Assembly (NCBI GenBank): GCA_916720015.1
Contig: CAKAPZ010000030.1
Coordinates: 1-9,933 of the forward strand
DNA: 9,933 bases
DNA from: an uncultured Atopobium sp.
GTDB lineage: Bacteria; Actinomycetota; Coriobacteriia; Coriobacteriales; Atopobiaceae
Direction: 5' to 3'
The notes below the pieces were generated by a model that was given only the letters and a program-made list of their open reading frames with translations, did no database searches and had not been told where the DNA came from. Shown in pieces: positions 5,605 through 9,933 of the stretch. Made by a program: the position numbers and the translations under genes. Numbering within the stretch: the first letter of the stretch is position 1; every line of letters begins with the position of its first letter.

Positions 5605-7161
5605 TTATGCACTGGTCAGACCATAGATGCGAGAGTATTTGTCAGTCAGATACTTGGTGTAGTAGTGAACGTCAAAAGGCTCGCCGCATGCGCCCATGAT
5701 GAGCTCCTTGGAGTCCTTTGCACGACCCCAGGTCCAAATACGGCTACCTAGCCACTCTCTAATAGGAGCAAGGTCTCCAGATGCGCAGACGGCATCAAAG
5801 TCCATACCCTCAGCAATCATGGCGTGCTTGTACTGAGCGCCATATGCGCTACCAAGTGCATAGGTTGGGAAGTAGCCAAACTCACCCCATGACCAGTGAA
5901 CATCCTGAAGAGCACCTTCGGTGTTGTTTGGAACCGTAACGCCCAGGTACTGCTTGTACTTCTCGGCCCAAAGAGCTGGGACATCCTTTGCGGTAATCTC
6001 GCCAGACAAAAGTGCCTGCTCCATCTCATAACGGATGAGGATGTGCAGCGGATACGTGAGCTCGTCTGCCTCGGTGCGGATGAGGCTTGGCTGTACCTTG
6101 TTAGCTGCCGAGAAGAGCTGGAAGGCAGTAACGCGATTCAGCTGGCCAGGGAAGTGCTTGCGCATAAGTTGAATCAGAGGCTCGGCAAATGCTTCAGAAA
6201 GGCCAACGTAGTTCTCAAAGAACCTGGACTGGGACTCGTGCATACCCATAGAAGTGCCGGTGCTCAGAGAGGTAAAGCGGTACTCCCAGTTAATGCCCTG
6301 CTCGTAGAGGGCGTGACCGTTCTCATGCAGCATGGAATAGACATTGGAGAGAACGTTATTCTCGTAAGCGTGGCTAGCAACCATGACAAAGCCAATACCA
6401 GGGCCACCGGTGTAAGGGTGCTCAGTTTTGCCAAGCCAATAAGCGTCCTCGTCAAGACCCTGGAGCTTTACCAGGTCTTTTGCAAGATCCCACTGACGGT
6501 TAACGTCAAACTTACCCTCAAGAGGTTTGGTGCTTGGTTGGCGCTTAGAAGCCATGCAATCAGCAACTAGGGGAACTACCACTTCTTTAACATTATTGAA
6601 GAAGGTGTTGTAGAACTCTCTGTTGGTACCGTGCTCAAAATCGCTCAGCAACAGGTCATAGGGGTCTTTGGAAGCATCACGAGCCTGGCACATTTCTTTG
6701 CGGAGCTCAATCAAGCCGTCCAGCTTTGGTGCAAAGAGCGACCAGTCATCGCTGTTCTTTGCCTGCTCCCAGACCTCGTTAGCCTCTGTGGTAAGACGGA
6801 CAAAGTTACTCTGAAGCTCAACTGGGACATCTACCAGCTGACTTCTGTCACGGCGCAGAATTTTAACTTGTGCGCGATGAGTCTCATCAAGTAGAGCGCG
6901 ATTCTCGTGAAGTCTATCAAGCAGTGCGCCAACAGCAGGATCACAGAGGGTCTCCTGGACCTGCTCGCCAAGGATTGCCAGGGCTTCTCCACGCTCTTCA
7001 GCAGCCTTTTTAGGATCAATGCATGGTCCAAAAGAGCCAATCTCATTAGCTGCATAGTTAAGAGCAAAGAGTTTTTTCTCAAGCTCATCAAGTTTAGCGA
7101 TATCATCGCGGGGATTTGAAAGCGCTGCGTTCAATTCAACAGTGTTATTTGCGCTGTCCAT
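5605..7161 (-). CDS. M32-family metallocarboxypeptidase (Taq carboxypeptidase-like)
   Basis: A 518-residue cytosolic zinc peptidase of family M32 (carboxypeptidase Taq/BsuCP), which removes C-terminal residues with broad specificity. Typical members are ~500 residues. The catalytic HEXXH is H279-E-N-G-H283 with E280 as general base, and HESQ (308-311) supplies the third zinc ligand E309. Further family motifs present are IRTEAD (361-366) and GALQDVHW (416-423). The HPF motif is HPY (248-250), and the DXRXT motif expected 21 residues before HEXXH reads FVMVA (258-262), so its Asp, Arg and Thr are missing. The N-terminal ~200 residues are the long helical lid. AGAGAGGA lies 5-6 nt before the ATG. 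It is transcribed towards mscL and divergently from the aminotransferase. Family membership is firm; substrate preference may be altered. Confidence 0.93.
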   Translation of the reverse strand: MDSANNTVELNAALSNPRDDIAKLDELEKKLFALNYAANEIGSFGPCIDPKKAAEERGEALAILGEQVQETLCDPAVGALLDRLHENRALLDETHRAQVKILRRDRSQLVDVPVELQSNFVRLTTEANEVWEQAKNSDDWSLFAPKLDGLIELRKEMCQARDASKDPYDLLLSDFEHGTNREFYNTFFNNVKEVVVPLVADCMASKRQPSTKPLEGKFDVNRQWDLAKDLVKLQGLDEDAYWLGKTEHPYTGGPGIGFVMVASHAYENNVLSNVYSMLHENGHALYEQGINWEYRFTSLSTGTSMGMHESQSRFFENYVGLSEAFAEPLIQLMRKHFPGQLNRVTAFQLFSAANKVQPSLIRTEADELTYPLHILIRYEMEQALLSGEITAKDVPALWAEKYKQYLGVTVPNNTEGALQDVHWSWGEFGYFPTYALGSAYGAQYKHAMIAEGMDFDAVCASGDLAPIREWLGSRIWTWGRAKDSKELIMGACGEPFDVHYYTKYLTDKYSRIYGLTSA

Positions 7162-7187
7162 AAAAATCCTCTCTACAAAAATAGGTG

Positions 7188-7209
7188 TGACCAGTTGCTT
7201 TACCGGTCA
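7188..7209. repeat. Inverted repeat in the divergent intergenic region
   Basis: TGACC (7188-7192) and GGTCA (7205-7209) flank 12 bp; ACCGGT (7202-7207) is itself palindromic. It sits in the carboxypeptidase leader and could be a regulator site. The evidence is the short arms only. Confidence 0.25.
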
Positions 7210-7268
7210 ACAGAAACCGTTTAGCGTATGCGCCATATTTTACCCTGTAATTTATTGATATTTGAGCG

Positions 7269-7296
7269 ATACTAAAAAGACTACGTCCTAAAACAA
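7269..7296 (-). promoter_or_regulatory. Weak candidate promoter for the carboxypeptidase gene
   Basis: On the minus strand TTGTTT (7296-7291) and TAGTAT (7274-7269) are separated by 16 nt. The match is modest and the leader would be about 100 nt. No better plus-strand promoter for the aminotransferase is evident; TTGATA (7255-7260) lacks a well-spaced -10. Confidence 0.28.
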
Positions 7297-7356
7297 TAAG
7301 TACATCTTTTCGGCACAATTTTTACCCAAAGATGGCTTGTAAGGAGTAAGAGTTCT

Positions 7357-8655
7357 ATGGATGACAGCAGAATCTCGTTTGATCAGTGGGGTGATCTGTA
7401 CGCAGATCGCGTTCAAACCATGAGAAAAAGCGAAGTGCGAGATTTGTTTGCGGCACTGTCTCGTCCAGGTGTCATTGCGCTGTCTGGTGGCCTACCAGAC
7501 ATTTCTTCGCTGCCACTTGATCAGGTTGCAGAGTGCGCTCGACGCTGCGTTGCTGTTGAGGGTCTCAGGTCTCTTCAATATGGCAACTCTGATGGTCGTA
7601 TTGAGTGCAGAAGGACTATTTGCAAGATCTTGGCTGCTCAAGGCGTTGAAGCCGATCCTGATGAGATGATTTTGACTTCTGGTTCTCAGCAGGCGCTTGA
7701 TTTCTTGGGTCGCGTCTTCCTTAACCCAGGAGACGATATTATCTGTGAGGGCCCAAGTTACCTTGGTGCATTCCAGGCATTTTCTGCGTATGAGCCTACT
7801 GTTCACACCATTGATATGGACGAAGAAGGCATTAGAACAGACCTTCTTGAGGCAAAGCTTAAAGAGCTTGCAAGCCAAGACAGAAAGCCCAAGTTCATCT
7901 ACGTTATTCCTAACTTCAACAACCCTGCGGGCATTACCATGTCTATGCCAAGGCGCCTGCGTCTTCTTGAGTTGGCTCACCAGTACAACATTCCTGTTGT
8001 TGAGGATGATCCGTATGGTCTTATCCGCTTTGAGGGAGAAGACCTGACGCGCCTCAAGACACTTGATCCAAACGTCATTTATCTGGGAACTACGTCAAAG
8101 ATTTTTGCTCCTGGTTTGCGTCTTGCATGGATGGTTGCACCTCGTCACTTCCTTGAGCGCATCAACCTTGCTAAGTCTGGTTCTGACCTGTGCACCAGCC
8201 CCTTTAACATGATTCTTGCCGAGCATTACTTCAATGAAGTTGATTGGCAGGCGGCACTTGAGGTGTCTAAGTCTCGCTATAAAGAGAGAAAAGACGCCAT
8301 GCTCGCAGCGCTTGCAGAGTTCTTCCCCAAAGACGTTACCTGGACAAAGCCAGAGGGTGGCTTGTTCCTGTGGGTAACCTTCCCGCCATACCTCAATACT
8401 GAGCAGTTGCTTCCTCGTGCAATTGAAGAGGGAGTTGCCTTTGTACCAGGTGTTTATTGCTATCCTGACCAGCGTATTAGTTCAAGTATGCGCCTGTGCT
8501 ACTCATTTGAGACGCCAGAGCGCATCCACGAGGCAATCCGCAGGCTGTCTTTGTGCGTCCAAGATCGCATGGCGCTGTATCGCGCATTCCTAGAGGCGGG
8601 CGCTCTACCTGAGTCTTCTCATTCTGAATCTCAATCCTCTGCAAGGGAGTGTTAA
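7357..8655 (+). CDS. PLP-dependent aminotransferase, class I/II (2-aminoadipate/MocR-type)
   Basis: A 432-residue fold-type I aminotransferase moving amino groups between amino acids and 2-oxo acids through pyridoxal phosphate. It has IALSGGLPD (40-48) and LQYGNSDGRIECRRTI (73-88), then LTSGSQQALDF (106-116). Next come EGPSYLGAF (131-139), the NNPAG substrate loop (188-192) and EDDPYG (216-221). The Schiff-base lysine is K248 in TTSKIFAPGLRLAW, with phosphate-contacting R255. EGGLFLWVTFP lies in the small domain. This set matches the LysN/2-aminoadipate and MocR C-terminal subgroup, but no GntR DNA-binding domain is attached, so it is an enzyme. The substrate cannot be named from sequence. 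AAGGAG (7341-7346) lies 10 nt before the ATG. The C-terminal ~15 residues are Ser-rich and dispensable-looking. Its stop is 2 nt before the next start, implying translational coupling. Confidence 0.93.
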   Translation: MDDSRISFDQWGDLYADRVQTMRKSEVRDLFAALSRPGVIALSGGLPDISSLPLDQVAECARRCVAVEGLRSLQYGNSDGRIECRRTICKILAAQGVEADPDEMILTSGSQQALDFLGRVFLNPGDDIICEGPSYLGAFQAFSAYEPTVHTIDMDEEGIRTDLLEAKLKELASQDRKPKFIYVIPNFNNPAGITMSMPRRLRLLELAHQYNIPVVEDDPYGLIRFEGEDLTRLKTLDPNVIYLGTTSKIFAPGLRLAWMVAPRHFLERINLAKSGSDLCTSPFNMILAEHYFNEVDWQAALEVSKSRYKERKDAMLAALAEFFPKDVTWTKPEGGLFLWVTFPPYLNTEQLLPRAIEEGVAFVPGVYCYPDQRISSSMRLCYSFETPERIHEAIRRLSLCVQDRMALYRAFLEAGALPESSHSESQSSAREC

Positions 8656-8657
8656 GT

Positions 8658-9659
8658 ATGGCTACAAAAGTTGCTGTCATTATGGGTGGAGCCTCATTTG
8701 AGAGGAACTTCTCGCTAAAAAGTGGAGCTCTTGTTTCTGAGGCTTTGGAGAAGCGCGGCTATGAGGTTTTGCCACTTGACGCTGACGCTCACCTGGTAGA
8801 TACCCTTCGTGCCGAGAAACCCGATGTTGCGTTTGTGTGTCTTCACGGTGCGGGCGGAGAAGACGGTGCGGTACCTGCACTTTTGGAGTTCCTCAAGATT
8901 CCGTATGTGGGTTCAAGGCCTGCATCTTGTAGAGCAGCCTGGAACAAGGCTGACATGCCGTTTATTGTGCGCCAGGCCTGGTCAAAGGAGGAGTCCGAGG
9001 TCATCTGGCCTCCTCAGATTGTGTTGACTGCTAGCGCGTTTAAAGACCTGGGCGCAGCAGCCGCTCTTGATCTGGTTCCCGAGCGCCTTGGCGGCGGCGT
9101 TGGCTTCCCTCTAGCGGTTAAGCCTGTTCACGGAGGCTCTGCTATGGGCCTTTCCAAGGTTGATAGTGCTGACCAGCTTGGACCAGCACTTCTCGGCGCA
9201 CTTGGTTTTGACGACTCCGTCATTATCCAGCAGTGGGTTGATGGCGTTGAGGTAAGCGTTACCGTGCTCTCTGACGCAGATGGCGAGAAAACCTTGCCAC
9301 CAGTTGAGATTTCGGTGACCGAGGGTATTTACGATACGGATGCCCGCCTTGATCCAGAGCGTATTCAGCACTTCTGCCCAGTTCGTCCTGAGTCGCTGGC
9401 TGCTCTTGGCGCAGATCCAGCTGAGGCTCGTGAGGCGCTTGAGCGCGCAGCTCTTGAGGTGTTTACGGCGTACGGCTGCAGAGATCTTGCTCGTATCGAC
9501 TTTATTTGGGATGGACATCACGTTTTGGTCATGGGTCTGAAGACGTTCCCAGGACTTACCGAGACCTCCCTTGTTCCAATGGCTATTGAGGCTGCAGGAT
9601 ACGCTGTTGAAGATGTCCTTGCGCAGCTTGTTGAAGGTGCGCTTAAGCGCGGTAACTAG
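8658..9659 (+). CDS. Divergent D-alanine-D-alanine ligase-like ATP-grasp protein
   Basis: A 333-residue protein with the full Ddl layout. In E. coli DdlB numbering (family knowledge), the retained residues are E15 in GGASFER, H63 in CLHG with GGEDG, K97 (here K97), K144 (K155 in AVKPVHGGSAMG), S150 (S161), E187 (E198), R255 and D257 (R279, D281), and S281 in TSLVP. Canonical Ddl joins two D-Ala with ATP for peptidoglycan. Here metal ligands E270 and N272 are G293 and K295, the omega-loop K215-Y216 pair is R230-L231, and the adenine-hinge E180-K181 is Q191-Q192. It may therefore use another substrate, work poorly, or be non-catalytic; a canonical ddl elsewhere would be expected. The ATG at 8658 is 8 nt after AAGGGAG (8643-8649); an in-frame GTG at 8649 overlaps that site and is unlikely. 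It lies between, and is coupled to, the aminotransferase and the ROK kinase. Confidence 0.85.
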   Translation: MATKVAVIMGGASFERNFSLKSGALVSEALEKRGYEVLPLDADAHLVDTLRAEKPDVAFVCLHGAGGEDGAVPALLEFLKIPYVGSRPASCRAAWNKADMPFIVRQAWSKEESEVIWPPQIVLTASAFKDLGAAAALDLVPERLGGGVGFPLAVKPVHGGSAMGLSKVDSADQLGPALLGALGFDDSVIIQQWVDGVEVSVTVLSDADGEKTLPPVEISVTEGIYDTDARLDPERIQHFCPVRPESLAALGADPAEAREALERAALEVFTAYGCRDLARIDFIWDGHHVLVMGLKTFPGLTETSLVPMAIEAAGYAVEDVLAQLVEGALKRGN

Positions 9660-9667
9660 GGGGTTTC

Positions 9668-9933
9668 ATGGAATACGTATTGGGTATTGATGTTGGTGGA
9701 ACCACCATCAAGCTGGGACTTTTTTCTGCAGAAGGAGAGTTGCTTTCTGAGCAGAAGGTCAAGACGCCCTCACTTGATAACGAGGATGGTTATCAGACAG
9801 TAACCGATGCCATCAAGCTGATTGTTCATGGCCAAAAAGCAAGCCGCAACGATGTTATTGCGTGTGGTTTGGATATTCCAGGTCCTGTTGCAGATGACGG
9901 AACCGTTGGTCTTCTCGCCAATGTAGACATTGA
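9668..9933 (+). CDS. ROK-family sugar kinase (glucokinase-like), N-terminal part
   Basis: The first 88 codons of a gene running off the window. MEYVLGIDVGGTTIKLGLF (residues 1-19) is the phosphate-1 ATP-binding motif of the ROK/actin-like kinase fold. IACGLDIPGPVADDGTV (65-81) matches the conserved GIGIPGPV segment that follows. Known ROK kinases with this opening include Gram-positive glucokinases, fructokinases and N-acylmannosamine kinases. The downstream zinc-binding cysteine motif that separates ROK classes is outside the window, so the sugar cannot be assigned. A ROK repressor is unlikely because no N-terminal helix-turn-helix precedes the ATP motif. AGGGGG (9658-9663), overlapping the upstream TAG stop, lies 4 nt before the ATG. 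The start is 8 nt past the Ddl-like gene, so the three genes form one operon. Confidence 0.92.
   Translation, partial: MEYVLGIDVGGTTIKLGLFSAEGELLSEQKVKTPSLDNEDGYQTVTDAIKLIVHGQKASRNDVIACGLDIPGPVADDGTVGLLANVDI

Noticed and set aside
5896..6570. Plus-strand 224-codon open frame opposite the carboxypeptidase
   Set aside because: It lies wholly antisense to a protein with intact M32 motifs, has no ribosome site or recognisable domain, and is a by-product of codon bias.
8649..8657. GTG start for the Ddl-like protein overlapping the aminotransferase stop
   Set aside because: The AAGGGAG site overlaps this codon and is correctly spaced for the ATG at 8658.
9111..9521. Minus-strand 136-codon open frame opposite the Ddl-like gene
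   Set aside because: Antisense shadow of a conserved coding frame; no start signal.
9500..9560. Frameshift explaining the lost Ddl metal ligands
   Set aside because: The same frame reads the conserved RIDF before and PGLTETSLVP after the site, so a single indel cannot account for it.
1..9933. Mobile elements, CRISPR arrays, tRNA or rRNA genes
   Set aside because: No transposase, spaced direct-repeat array, terminal repeat pair or cloverleaf-like sequence was seen.

Overview
This is a chromosomal stretch of a moderately AT-rich, probably Gram-positive bacterium. Strong AGGAG-type ribosome sites, two lipoproteins with lipoboxes (one with a Tat-like twin-arginine signal), a clostridial/bacilliform-type ManA, and an MscL with a cysteine-rich tail fit an actinobacterium of the Coriobacteriia (Atopobium/Lancefieldella/Olsenella-like). 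That placement is an inference from gene content; no rRNA or other phylogenetic marker is present. There are no tRNA or rRNA genes, insertion sequences, phage genes or CRISPR arrays.

Layout. Bases 1-1000 carry two small plus-strand genes: an XRE-type helix-turn-helix regulator (177-596) and an unrecognised 82-residue four-cysteine protein (706-954). After an intergenic region rich in inverted repeats comes a TetR-family regulator (1197-1817). It is followed by a lipoprotein with its own promoter (1903-2514) and a textbook terminator. Next are mannose-6-phosphate isomerase manA (2689-3687) and a second, Tat-type lipoprotein with a Gly/Ser repeat tail (3787-4974). A bidirectional terminator at 5005-5037 separates these from two minus-strand genes: mscL (5094-5543) and an M32-family metallocarboxypeptidase (5605-7161). 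A divergent 195-bp intergenic region then leads to a tight plus-strand cluster: a fold-type I PLP aminotransferase (7357-8655), a divergent D-Ala-D-Ala ligase-like ATP-grasp protein (8658-9659) and the start of a ROK-family sugar kinase (9668 to the window edge).

Function. The left part is mostly single-gene units serving regulation, the cell surface and mannose/fructose phosphate interconversion. The last three genes are spaced 2 and 8 nt apart and are almost certainly co-transcribed. The most unusual signals are in enzymes that look ordinary at first sight. The Ddl-like protein keeps the family fold motifs but has lost two of three metal ligands (E to G, N to K) and the catalytic omega-loop Lys-Tyr pair. 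The M32 peptidase keeps its zinc site but lacks the DXRXT motif. MscL carries a C-terminal CPHC-x10-CPHC zinc-ribbon-like module. I did not see a clearly new multi-gene system. The aminotransferase/degenerate-Ddl/ROK cluster is the best candidate for undescribed biochemistry.
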